From Schistocerca nitens (lineage: Eukaryota > Arthropoda > Insecta > Orthoptera > Acrididae), in contig NC_064622.1 of NCBI RefSeq assembly GCF_023898315.1, forward strand, positions 275,395,503 through 275,459,502: 64,000 bases of DNA. The letters run 5' to 3'. A program made the translations under genes and the position numbers. Of this stretch, positions 11,341 to 21,694 are shown piece by piece (positions within the stretch are counted from its first letter, which is position 1; each line of letters begins with the position of its first letter). The notes beneath the pieces are model-generated. The model saw only the letters and a list, made by a program, of their open reading frames with translations. It did not search any database and was not told where the DNA came from.

Positions 11341-11530
11341 AGTTATATGATCTCCTTACCCTCTCCCTTAAAACCCACATCCTTTCGTCTTTCCCTCTCC
11401 TTCCCTCTTTCCAGATGAGGCAACAGTTTGTTGCGAAAGCTTGAATTTTGTGTGTATGTTTGTGTTTGTTTGTGTGTCTATCGACCTGCCAGCGCTTTCG
11501 TTTGGTAAGTCACATCATCTTTGTTTTTGG
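11340..11530 (+). mobile_element. Penelope-like element terminal fragment
   Basis: A CT-rich stretch leads to a hairpin (GCAAC 11420-11424 with GTTGC 11430-11434) followed by GAAAGCTT, then a TGTGTGT/TTTGTGT-rich run and a second GCTTTCG. Other Penelope-like ends in this window share the hairpin-GAAAGCTT arrangement (19797, 20605, 33420). Assignment rests on that resemblance and family memory; no coding part is attached. Confidence 0.45.
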
Positions 11531-11962
11531 ATATATTCTTCTAAATATTTTGATTTACATAATGTCAGAATTGTTACTTCACAGTTTTCTCAAAAGTGGC
11601 ATTATAAGAGTGAAGCAGGCATTGTTTGTGAAGCTATGGGAGGAGGCCGTAAAAAGACCTGCCCCAGCAGTGGAGTATAGCAAGTAAGCAAAAATTAATA
11701 TCCACGTCAGAGGTTGAAGTTTAGATGTAAGGTGACACTGGTCTTGATGCAAGATCCAGTCACAGCATACAGCATTTTGTAGTGAAGGACAAGGTGGAGG
11801 ATAAACAGAAATGTCAGCACCTGTATTACTGAGGAGTTGTTCAACAGCTCACCAATTTGACACCAGCTGCTGTTGCTACTGTTTTCCAGCAGTGTTTTCC
11901 TTGTTGCAAGGCAGTCAATCTGCCAACCTGTACCTCCAAATTTTCTATGATACCAGAACATA

Positions 11963-12373
11963 CAGGATGTCCCAGGAAGAATGGTTGCTCTTCAGGGATA
12001 TGACAGGAATGATCATTCGAGGCAAAAGTCTAGTAAACATGGGCTCTAAAATGCATACCTTAAGATTGTAATCACTTATTCATCTTGGCTACCATCAAAC
12101 ACATCACTTCTACTGAACAAGTGCTCATAGCTCTCTTAAAGTACATATTTTAGACACATGTTTACCAGACTTTTTTTCTTCTTTTGTTCCATTTTACCTC
12201 CTACCAAAATGTGAAAAGGAAAGAGTTTGCAGTAGAAGAGATTTGCTTCACAGTATCACAGATAAAGTAGTGCTCACAGCTTTTGAAATAGTCCATGTAT
12301 ACAAGATTTTTTTTCTTCAATTGATCATTCCTGACATGTCCCTGAATATTTATATTCCTCCTAGGACATTCTG
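11963..12373. mobile_element. 411-bp MITE with nested inverted repeats and TA target
   Basis: The ends CAGGATGTCCCAGGA and (reverse complement of the right end) CAGAATGTCCTAGGA begin terminal inverted repeats of roughly 55-60 bp, sharing TTCAGGGA and CAGGAATGATCA further in. TA dinucleotides flank both ends (11961-11962, 12374-12375). A second inverted pair lies inside: about 12022-12075 against 12115-12172. No transposase. TA flanks suggest Tc1/mariner-type mobilisation. Confidence 0.7.
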
Positions 12374-12940
12374 TATTCTCCCTGGTTGGTAAGTGCTTGT
12401 TCCTTATTGAAGATCATCACTGTCACAACATACATGTGGAACCATATTTGTAGTGCCTCACCTTCTTAGATAATTCAGTCACTTGTACTTTCAGTGCTAC
12501 CAAAGGCCTCTCTGCTCTGGCAGAGATGGTTCCAGCACACACGGTTAGGTACATCTTGATTAATTGGTTTGAGCAAGAGCATCAAGGCCACTAGTTCTAT
12601 CATAATTTTTTGTGTTCAGTGCTTGGTGGCAAAGCAATGATGTCATGTTCTTCCATAGCACTTTCCATGTCAAGGGAAACCACCATATAACAATATTCAG
12701 CTTCATCCAAGATGATGTGAGATAAGGTTCTTAAGTTTGTGAACCACAATACTGGATTATCCAATCAATAGAATGGGAAGGTTCACTGGAACTGGACTAC
12801 AGATAACACTTGGTCTCAGAAAGACAGTGCTTGCAAGTTTTCATATGTTTGTCATGGTAGGCTTCAATTAAATGACACAGTTGTTCAAGAGTCGTTCTGT
12901 GTGAGACAGCTGATGTGAAAACTTATGCAAGACGCATTTT
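12374..12940. other. Unassigned, possibly old LINE sequence
   Basis: The minus strand has short open pieces, one reading VVSLDMESAM near 12670 that faintly resembles an RT motif. Because the next segment is an RTE scrap on the same strand, this may be the same element, but support is weak. Confidence 0.25.
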
Positions 12941-13370
12941 ACCATTCTGGTGCATTCTTCAATTTATAGTGTGATTGTTCTGGTATTAACTTCAAGTTTC
13001 TTCCATTTGTATAGCATTTCTATATACCCTTCCAGCTTTCAGCTTATCCTTCTTTGCTTCGTACTCGCTTCCCACCTGAGACTTTGCTATTTACACTGCT
13101 CCTTTTAATGTGTTCATAGATTTTCTTAATGTTTCTGTACATGGCTTGTATCTTTCCTATAATGTTGCAAGCTTCTACAGTTTTACATTTCTATTTCCTT
13201 TAGCCATTTCTGCTTCATAGTTTCACACTCCATGTTAATTTCGTTTTTTAGACACCAATATTCCCTTTTTCTTACTTCATTTACTGAGCTTTTATATTTT
13301 CTCTAATTACCAATTAAATTCAGTATATTATATGTTATCCAAGTATTTCTACTGGGCTACATGCTGAATG
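12940..13370 (-). pseudogene. RTE-like LINE fragment (EN-RT linker)
   Basis: Minus-strand translation gives RKYKSSVNEVRKREYW, then LKNEINMECE, then KQKWLKE. This follows the same pattern as the plus-strand LINE at 32460-32640 (RKYKNVINEAGKKVFKR, LKNEIDRNCKL, KQEWLED). Stops interrupt it and neither endonuclease nor RT core is recognisable, so it is a truncated relic. Confidence 0.6.
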
Positions 13371-14440
13371 AATCTCACATGCTGGAATAACATTTCAAAG
13401 TGAAAATTAGGTGGACGTATAAAATAAGAAAAAGGAGGTTCTTAACACAACTGGCAAGGAAATGAATGTGTGAATACTGCCAAGAAGGAGGGACAGGATG
13501 AAAAGACATATGTTAAAACTTTCATGTTAGTACAGAGAGCTGCAGAGGCTATTAATCCTAGGGAAAACTGCAGAGGATATAAACTGTAGGGGAAGACAGA
13601 GATTGTAATATGGCTTTATCATAATTACAATTTCATAAGATACAGTATAATAATTATTCAAATTCAACCCAAAACAAATAGAAAAAGTCACCAACTAACT
13701 ATTTAACACATTTTCACAGTGAAAAATACTTACTACATGAACTGAAAATATAGCAGATGGTAAAATATAGATGTTGACTTCAAAAGCTTCACTTTCATTA
13801 AGAATCATGTTTGCAGGTTGTTTGATAATTTGTTTGAGGTCATATTGTATTAATAAATGTCCAAATGCAACATAATTAACTGATTAGTACAAACTAATGG
13901 AGAGTGGACAGAAATGGCCATAAGAGTTAGCTTTGACAAATTGGCAGAATAGATGAAGACAGATGGGCTTAACATTGGCAGTACAATAGGGACAATGTGT
14001 TTATGTTGTTTACATTATCACTTTATCTCTGTTGATTTATTGGGGTAAAAAAAGTGTGTTTTTAGCATTAAAGTGCAACATGAATACAAATTTTTGAGAT
14101 TATGTAGTGACTGTAACAATGAACATGTTTCTTGCACACCATTTTTGGGAGGATTTTCCATCGTACTTAAAGGAAAGATTGGTATTAAAGACCACAGAAA
14201 AATGCCTCAACATAGGTGTTCAGAAAAGTTTGAAGTGATTTCGACAAATCTATTTTAGGAATTCATTGTTCAGCCTACACTACACACAGTTCAGTGCACA
14301 TAATCATGCCAAGTGAAAAACACAACTGAATAAATAAATTTTAATGTTTCAGCAAACTGTTAAGACTTTCAAGTCATAAAAACAAATTATCTTGGCTTGG
14401 ACCCAGAAAATACAGTGCTGTGTTCTGATTTGGACCAAAA
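13370..14440. other. AT-rich spacer, no gene seen
   Basis: Only a 61-codon open frame (14073-14258, plus) and shorter ones, none recognised. Confidence 0.45.
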
Positions 14441-14584
14441 AAACATAGGAACCCTAACGATAGAGGCAGCAGAGAAAATAAATATAGAAATATGCACCAT
14501 ATAGTGGGAAGTTGCAGACAGGCACAACAAAAAGATTGCTAACAAACTAAGCTTTCCATCAAAAGGCACTCTTCTGAACTAGAC

Positions 14585-14585
<1 letters not shown>

Positions 14586-14651
<66 letters not shown>
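14586..14651. repeat. (CA)n microsatellite
   Basis: About 33 CA units within the 3' part of the minus-strand Penelope-like copy. Confidence 0.95.
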
Positions 14652-14660
<9 letters not shown>

Positions 14661-15055
14661 CACAACTCACACATACATGACCATGACCACTGCTTCTGGC
14701 TGCTGAGACTGCAAGCAACAGTGCATGATGAAATGAAATGTCTTTGGCTAGGGCCTGTGCTCAACTGGTGCTAGAGTTTTTAGTTAATGTCATTAGCACC
14801 CATTCCCTGAGCAGAGAAAATCTTTGACCTGGCTGGGAATTGAACATGGATCCCTCACACGGCATTCTGCCACAATGACCACTCAACTGTAGAGACAGAT
14901 AGCGTATGACAGGAGAAGCAATCTGAGTGATGGGCATACAGAAGAGGCTGGGGTAGCAGGATAGGGGTGCGGGTAGTAAAGTGCTGCTTGTGGGAACACA
15001 CAGGGATGAGTTCGGGAGAGGGTAGGGCATCTGGATATATTCAGGAGGTTAAAGG

Positions 15056-16035
15056 TTAGATAGATGGTGGGGGGAGGCAGGAGGAGTAGAAAATGGGAGA
15101 AGTAAAAGACTGTGGATGCATAGGTGGGACAGAAGACTGTGTGGTGCTGGAGTGGGAACAGGGAAGAGGAGAGGTGGTTGAAGGACAGTGACTAACAAGG
15201 CTAAGACCAGAAGGGTTATGGGAATGTAAGATATATTTCTGGAAGAGTTCCCACCTGCATAATTCAGAAAATCTGGTATTGGTAGGAAGGTTCCAGATAG
15301 TACAGACTGTGAAGCAGTCATTGAAATGAAGAATGTTGTGTTGGACAGTGTGCTTAGCAACTGGGTGGTCCATCTGTTTCTTGGCCACAGTTTGTTGGTG
15401 GCCATTCATGCAGACAGAAAGCTTGTTGGTTGTTGTGCCCATGTACAATGCAGCACAGTGGTTGAAGCTTAGCTTGTAGATCACATGACTGGTTTCACAG
15501 GTAGCCCTGACTTTGATGGGATAGGAGATGCTTGTGACTGGACTGGAGTAGGCACTGATGGGAGGATGTATGGGACAAGTCTTACATCTAGGTCTACTAC
15601 AGGGATATGAACTGTGAGGCAAGGGATTGGGATCAGGGGCTGAGTAGTGATGGATGAGGATATTGTGTAGGTTTGGTGGGCGGTGTAATACCATTATGGG
15701 AGGGGTGGGAAGGACAGTAGGTAGGACATTCCTCATTTCAGGGCATGATGAGAGGTAGATAAAATCCTGGCGGCAAATGTGATTCAGTTGCTCCAGTCCT
15801 GGATGGTACTGTGTCACAAGGGGAATGCTCCTCTGTGGCCAGAAGGTGGAACTTTGGAAGGTGGTGGGTGACTGGAGAGACAAGACAAAGGAGATCTGCT
15901 TCTGTACAAGGCTGGGAGAGTAATTAGGGTCTATGAAGGCTTTAATGAGATCCTTGGTATACTTTGAGAGGGACTGCTTGCCACTATAGATGCAAAGGCC
16001 ATGGTGAGGCTTTATGGAAGGACTTGCTGGCATGT
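15056..16035 (-). pseudogene. Penelope-like RT C-terminus plus GIY-YIG endonuclease (5' truncated)
   Basis: An uninterrupted frame (it continues open to 16177 across the junction) encodes the region after the RT palm (PHHGLCIYSGK, SKYTKDLIKAFID), a cysteine motif CSRPRCKTC, and a GIY-YIG-type domain beginning ATCETSHVIYKLS and continuing ALYMGTTTNKL and CMNGHQQTV. Penelope-like elements encode an RT fused to a GIY-YIG nuclease, which matches. The canonical Y-G-E-T of many members reads MGTT here. The RT catalytic part is missing, so it cannot be autonomous. The plus-strand copy shows the same order of segments. Confidence 0.75.
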
Positions 16036-17690
16036 AATTGGGGCAAGCTGTCAAAGTAGAGGTATTGCTGATGACTGGTAAGTGTGATATGGACAGAGGT
16101 ACTGATGTAGCCACAATCCACCACCTAAAAACTAATCCTGACCTTATAATCATACCTGCTGACAAAGGATCCATCACTGTGGTTTTGAATTATGAGAATC
16201 ACTGGTGGAAAGACTCTGCAGCTGTCAGATTTGTCCACCTACAAATCCTGCCATAGTGACCCCATTGCAAAAATCCAGCCAGATCTCCAGTCTGTCCTCA
16301 AATCCTCAGGTCCATCCCAGGATGTCTCCCTAGAGTATCTCTCTCCTCACCCCTACCACTCCCCGCACTCCTATATCTTCTACATGCTTCCTAAGGTCCA
16401 TAAACCCAACCACCCAGTATACTTCATTGTGGCCTTCCTCCACCAACTCTCCACAATTTCTGTTCCTTTACCACACTGTGCCCTGTGTGTCACTATTGAT
16501 ACCATTTCCCTTTACGCTAATATCCATAATACCCATGGTCTCCTTACTATTGAACACCACCTTTCCTAACACCCAACAGATTCTGAACCTACTACCTCAT
16601 TCCTGGTTACCATGACCAATTATACCCTCACCCACAATTACTTCATCTTTGAATTCATCCCGTACAAAAATATTGGGGCACTGCAATGGGTACCCTCATT
16701 GACACTATCCTATCCAACCTACTCATGGGCCATGTAGAGGAATCCTTCCTAACCACACGGAACCCCAGACCCCTCACCTCATTCAGATTCATTAATGTCA
16801 TCTTCTTGATCTCAATCAAGGGTAAGGACACACTATCCATTTTCCTCCAGAACCTCAATGCATTATTCCCGATTTGCTTTACCTATTACTCCTCAACCCA
16901 ACAAGCTACCTTCCTCATTGTTGATCTCCACCACAAATCTAGCTACATCAGTACCTCCATCCATATCAAGTCAACCAATCAATAGCAGTACCTCCAATTT
17001 GACTTCTGGTACCCATTCATACCAAGAAGTCCTTCCATACAGCCTAGTCACCAATGGACACTGCATCTGTAGTGATGTGTGGTCCCTCTTGAAATATGCC
17101 AAGGGTCTCACTGAGGCATTTACAGGGCATTATTACTCTCCCAATCTTGTACAGACACAGATCTCCCATATCTTGTCTCTCCAGTCACCCACCACCTCTC
17201 GAGGCCCCACCATCCAGTCACAGAGGAGCATTCCCCTCATGTCTCAGTACCACCCAGGATTGAAGCAACAGAATCACATTCTTGAGCAGGCTTCTGACTA
17301 CCTCTTGTTGTGCCCTGAAATAAGGAATGTCCTACCCAATATTCTTCCCACCCCTCCCACACTGGTATTCCTATCCACTATCCTCCCCACCCCTTTCACA
17401 GTGACATTCCACCTTATCCATCCCTGCTCAACTCCTACTCACAACCCCTTGCCTCATGGCTCATATCGCTGTAATAGACCTAGATGCAACACTGTCCTAT
17501 ACATCTTCCCACCACCACCACCACCACCACCACCTACTCCAGTCTGGTCACAAGCATCACCTGTCCCTTCAAAGGCAGGGCTACCTGTAAAACCAGACAC
17601 ATCTCCACTATATGGTGAGAGGTAATCTATCCTTTTCATAATGTCATTATTCCATCCTGGATTTTCCATTGTTTTAAAACAGAAATAGTG
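16036..17690 (+). pseudogene. Penelope-like element with broken RT, plus strand, internally deleted
   Basis: Frames in order give an RT start (NPDLIIIPADKGSITVV, 16130-16185), FYMLPKVHKPNHP (16378-16415), a degenerate TIDTISLYANI (16493-16530), AMGTLIDTILSNLLMG (about 16683-16730), RFINVIFLI (16786-16815) and the post-RT part (HCICSDVWSLLKYAKG, 17058-17110) running open to 17625. Just after the start of the endonuclease (17582-17605) the sequence jumps to terminal sequence CTATATGGTGAG...CATCCTGGATTTTCCATTG, so most of the GIY-YIG domain is deleted. Frameshifts and the altered palm motif (INVIF instead of a YIDD-like motif) make it inactive. Confidence 0.7.
17510..17533. repeat. (CCA)n run
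   Basis: Eight CCA units inside the Penelope-like linker, giving a polyproline tract in that frame. Confidence 0.9.
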
Positions 17691-18836
17691 TTACAACAGC
17701 TTGAGGCCTTGTGCTTGACAGACGTCATTACCAGCAAAATTATAGAATGTGGAGGTGCTTGTAATAGGTTGTAACATGTGAAATATCTGTCGCTTCATGA
17801 TATTTGCATATGCTTAGCATAGCAAATGATGTGACAAGGAAGAATATGAATTTTATTGCTGCTCATTTCAATCACAGCAATTTAATTTGTCTTCTTAGGT
17901 TGCTGCCAGAGCGCACACTTGAAAATCACCACATATTCAGAAAATAACAGGCAAATATTTATTTCATCATTCATTTTCAAATCAGAAGGAAAATCACAAA
18001 ATGTAAGACACTCACTCCTCACAGACCATGCACTTATGTGTAAATAACATCAAGTATTGCAGAATATATTTGTATTACATTCCTAAGAAATTCTCAGAAT
18101 GTGTTGAAAAGAAATTAGCATATATGGGGACACAGCCTGCTTCCTTTGACTCTATAATTCACATTCTTATCCACTATGCTATGCTGGGGACATGACCTTT
18201 TCATCTTTCATGTCAGGCTTATATTGTTGATGCATCATTAACTGACATTTAATTACAAGGGTGATGTATAATGATAAATTTTCAAGTCATGATTGTCCTG
18301 AAATGGCATACTGCAAGTTATAATACACAACAGCTAAATATATCAAAATTAGTATGGTGTCTGCCCCATGAAGTGACACATCATTTTGACATCACTTCTC
18401 AGTGATTCTGAGTGAGCATTACAAAAATAGTACTTATGCAGTGTAATAGTCTCTGGCCTTGCAAAGTGGTATAATTCTGCCATTAATGTATACTGTACTC
18501 AACAAGCACATAAGATACAAAGTGAGTATGTCCATCTGCTGTTGCTGTATATACAATTGTAAACCCCCCCCCCCCCAAATAGTAAAAAACAAATGTCATG
18601 GAAACACAAAATAGCTCAGTTCGAATCCAACCAAAATACCAAATGTAACAAATTTATTGCATCATCAAGTCATCAAAAATCAACACAATCCCTAGCACAA
18701 AACTCCACATTACATAATCAGTAAATCAGTCATCCTAACAAATCATATTTTCCAGTTTAAATCATAACACAGGGAAAACAATTAGGTTTTCATAGCTTGA
18801 TATTAATCCTAGCACAATATGGTCTGAAGCATCCAA
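17690..18836. other. AT-rich spacer
   Basis: No gene recognised. A run of 13 C lies at 18564-18576. Confidence 0.5.
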
Positions 18837-18839
18837 TAA

Positions 18840-19190
18840 ACATTAGGATAGTTGCTACTCACCATATAGCAGAGACACTGAGTCACAGATAGGCACAATA
18901 AAAAGACTATCAGAAAGTGACTTTTGGCCGACAAGGCCTTTGTCAAAAATAGACAACATACACACATACACTCATGCAAATGCAACTCACTCACACACCC
19001 ATGGCTACAGTCTCTGGCAGCAAAAGCCAGACTGCATGTTGTCTATTTTCATCAAAGCCCTTGCTGGCTGAAAGCTCACTTTCCGACAGTCCTTTTATTG
19101 TTCCTATCTGTGACTCAGCATCTCCGCTATACAGTGAGTAGCAACTATCCTTTTCATAACATTGTTACATTCCATTCTGGATTTTTGATT
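18840..19190. mobile_element. Penelope-derived hairpin (foldback) element
   Basis: The left arm (about 18843-18957: GTTGCTACTCACCATATAGC ... GACAAGGCCTTTGTC) is the reverse complement of the right arm (about 19040-19160). The loop is about 80 bp with CA-rich sequence. The right arm continues to TTACATTCCATTCTGGA, the terminal sequence of the Penelope-like copies here. No clear target duplication was found. Confidence 0.65.
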
Positions 19191-19739
19191 GTTTAAATAA
19201 CCAGTAGGTATTCATACTGAGGCATAAATCTTTGCATAAACCACAAATAGCAAGACCATAATTTCATTTAACAAATAAAGTAAAAGAAAAGTCTGTCGAT
19301 TCTCCCTTGGAGACAAATCTGTGTACATCACTGTTGTTTCTCTATGACACATGAATCTATCTGAAGGTTTTTTGACTTCTTTAATTAATGCATCCTGTGG
19401 TATTGCTTCCATTATAAACCTGTAATTATACACAATCATATTTTTATATTTTACAACCTATTTCTCTCTTAAGTAAACCATCAAACCAAAACTATGTACC
19501 TTTTTTACAGAGAGAAACATAGCTCTAGTTTTAAATATTTCAGTTGTTTTTTCCCTTAATATAATTTACAGGTTGAAACTGAAAATTTTTTCATGTGAAT
19601 CAATCAATCAAACAAATCAGCACAACTTACTACATTAACATGAAGTTCCTCTGAATTACTTTTAAACTCTTTACAAAAATCAAACAATGAGAAAGTCACA
19701 TTCAATGTGGCTTCAGCTACCGGAGGCTGCTGTCATGTG

Positions 19740-19875
19740 TGTATGAATGTCTGTGTGTGTGTGTGTGTGTGTGTGATCTATTTTCAACAAAGGCCTTGTT
19801 GGCTGAAAGCTTACATTGTGAAAGTCTTTTTGTTGTGCCCATCTGTGAATCAGTATCTCCGCTATACAATGACAT
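19740..19875 (+). mobile_element. Penelope-like 3' terminal fragment
   Basis: A (GT)n run (19751-19774), then CAAAGGCCTTGTTGGCTGAAAGCTTA and GTCTTTTTGTTGTGCCCATC ... CTCCGCTATACAATGA match the terminal segments of the other copies. It abuts a GIY-YIG-bearing piece head to tail, a partial-tandem arrangement known for Penelope-like elements. Confidence 0.6.
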
Positions 19876-20650
19876 GTCTCTGTGAAATGACACGTCATAT
19901 ACCAGCTACTATGTAAACACTGTTCAGCATTCTACATTGGCATGACTACCACCAAATTATAAATTAGGATGAATGGGCATAGGCAGAAAGTGTATACTGG
20001 CAACTCACAATATCCTGTTGCAAAGTATGCTCTACAACATGACATTCATAACCTTGGCACCTGTTTCACCACATATGCCATCTGGATCCTTTCCCCAGAC
20101 ACCAGTTTCTCAGAATTCCGCAAGTGGGAACTAGTACTGCAACATGTCCTTGGTTCTTGCCACCCAACTGGCCTTAATTTACATTAATTTCTTCTGTCTC
20201 AGTATTCCTTCACAGAAACTACATCTTGCTTTACTTTGTTTTACTTTTCTACATTTGTGATTGTCTTTCCTGTCTATCTTTCAGCACCCCACCTCCCACT
20301 TCTGTTACACACAATGCACTTAGCTTTTCATTCTTATTAAGTCATGCATGATGTTTTAGCAGTAATCTCTGTCTGCTTGTTGTCCTGTCTTACACCTTTA
20401 AGCTTACAGGTTTTCAAATCTCATCTGATGCAGTCCCCAAAATCAGTCTTTCCACCTCATCCCATGCGGTAAGTCTCCCCTGACCCATGGTTCTGGGTGA
20501 CTTTCCTGAAATCTACCCCTTTTCCTAGACCTCTCCAGTCCTTTTTATTCACCCTTCTTACTTCCCTTTCAACCCTTCTGCCTGAAGAAGGAGCCACTGG
20601 CTCTGAAAGCTTGTCAATTACAACCGTCTTTTATGTTTGTGTTCTGCCAC
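19876..20650 (+). pseudogene. Penelope-like GIY-YIG endonuclease fragment with 3' end
   Basis: The fragment begins within the endonuclease (CEMTRH, corresponding to CETSHV in the 15-kb copy), then gives AFYIGMTTTKL, an in-frame stop and RMNGHRQKV (19969 on), VAKYALQHDIHNLG and FSEFRKWELV, ending near 20187. A roughly 400-bp 3' region closes with CTGAAGA-hairpin-GAAAGCTTGTC (20582-20615) and TGGTGAGTAGATTTTTTATC. The 3' end differs from the other copies, so it is a separate subfamily. It is truncated and broken, with no RT. Confidence 0.7.
20582..20611 (+). ncRNA. Hammerhead-ribozyme-like core at Penelope 3' end (tentative)
   Basis: CTGAAGA (20582-20588) fits the hammerhead core CUGANGA. It is followed by a hairpin, GAGCC (20591-20595), ACT, GGCTC (20599-20603), and then GAAA (20605-20608), the second core half. 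Hammerhead motifs are known in Penelope-like terminal repeats. I did not find a convincing stem III and cleavage triplet, so activity is unproven. Confidence 0.35.
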
Positions 20651-21690
20651 CACTTGGTGAGTAGATTTTTTATCTATCCAATTAAATAATTTTGTCAATA
20701 ATTTTTTTTCATTGTTATACAGCATTGTAAGTGATAGAGATCCTTGCAAAGAGAAATAAAAAACTAACTACATCATTATAGGGAAATGTTTGTTATTTCC
20801 TGGTATTTTTGTTTTACTTTTAATTATTTGAATCCATAATTTATTTTATCATCTGTAGAACAATATACTTGGTATGGATGTCATCAATACTTTGCACAGT
20901 GCTTCTTATATTTAGTCCTAAATCAACAGAAACACTAATCTTCAGACTGACTTATGATTTGCCCCTTTTTTTTCAGATATTTGCCATGTTTTGTAAACTG
21001 CTTTCTTTCCAGATTATTATGATCAGAAAGACAGCATTTGATCCAGATTGACACATAACATGCACTTTATAGACACTAAATACTTGGGATTTCTGTCAAC
21101 ATCAATCTGTGTCAGAATATTTCTACTGCAATGCTTTCATTCCCAATTGTTTGTATCTGCAATTGCTAAATTCCAACACATCATTGAGCCATTTTGAATA
21201 CTTGCTCAAAGGCTCTGGTGTATCTTGGGCACATCACTAAAAAAGTCCACATGCTCACCACACCTACTGAGGGGTGCTCTGAGGCTGGTTCTGGAGGCAT
21301 GGGTTTCTGAGCACAGTCTCCTTTGTCGAGGTATCAGCAAGATAACATCATCTGTCGTCATATTGGAGACCCATGTGTTGAGTTTTCCATGTGCCTTGGC
21401 CTGCTGACAAATTGCGGTTACCGACAAAATTTGCCACTGGTGAATTATCTTGGGACAGTGTCAGCTTAGTTAGGCTTGTATCAACTGGAGCTCAAATGTA
21501 TCCTATTTTTGACTTGCTAGGAACTTGTACAAATGTTTTCTATTCAATACTGACATTATGAAGCTCCATGTTAATTTACATTGCCATCTGAATGGCAGTA
21601 GTTGTATTTTTTCCAAGCCCATCTGTGATAACTGGCAGTGATCATTTTTGCTAATGTTTTGGCTGTTGAATATTTTTGGTGGCCCTGTTG
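20650..21690. other. Spacer, no gene seen
   Basis: Short open frames only (up to 73 codons, 21206-21427 minus), unrecognised. Confidence 0.45.
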
Positions 21691-21694
21691 TGAC

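Larger units (their letters stand above)
14440..16035 (-). mobile_element. Penelope-like element, 5'-truncated, minus strand
   Basis: From the truncation near 16035 the copy includes the end of the RT, the GIY-YIG endonuclease, a 3' untranslated part, a (TG)n run (14586-14651 on the plus strand as CA) and a terminal segment with GAAAGCTTAG and CTTTTTGTTGTGCCTGTCTG, shared with the other Penelope-like ends at 19050-19140, 19790-19870 and 33420-33475. It meets a plus-strand copy head to head at about 16035. Confidence 0.75.

Noticed and set aside
12600-12720. RT motif (VSLDMESAM) of an R1-like LINE
   Set aside because: One weak motif without neighbours; kept only as unassigned sequence.
14586-14651. 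CRISPR-like regular repeat
   Set aside because: It is a simple CA microsatellite; no spaced repeats of CRISPR type occur anywhere in the window.
15056-16177. Single 373-residue host protein
   Set aside because: The first part is antisense of the adjoining plus-strand Penelope RT; only 15056 to about 16035 is a real (truncated) Penelope frame.
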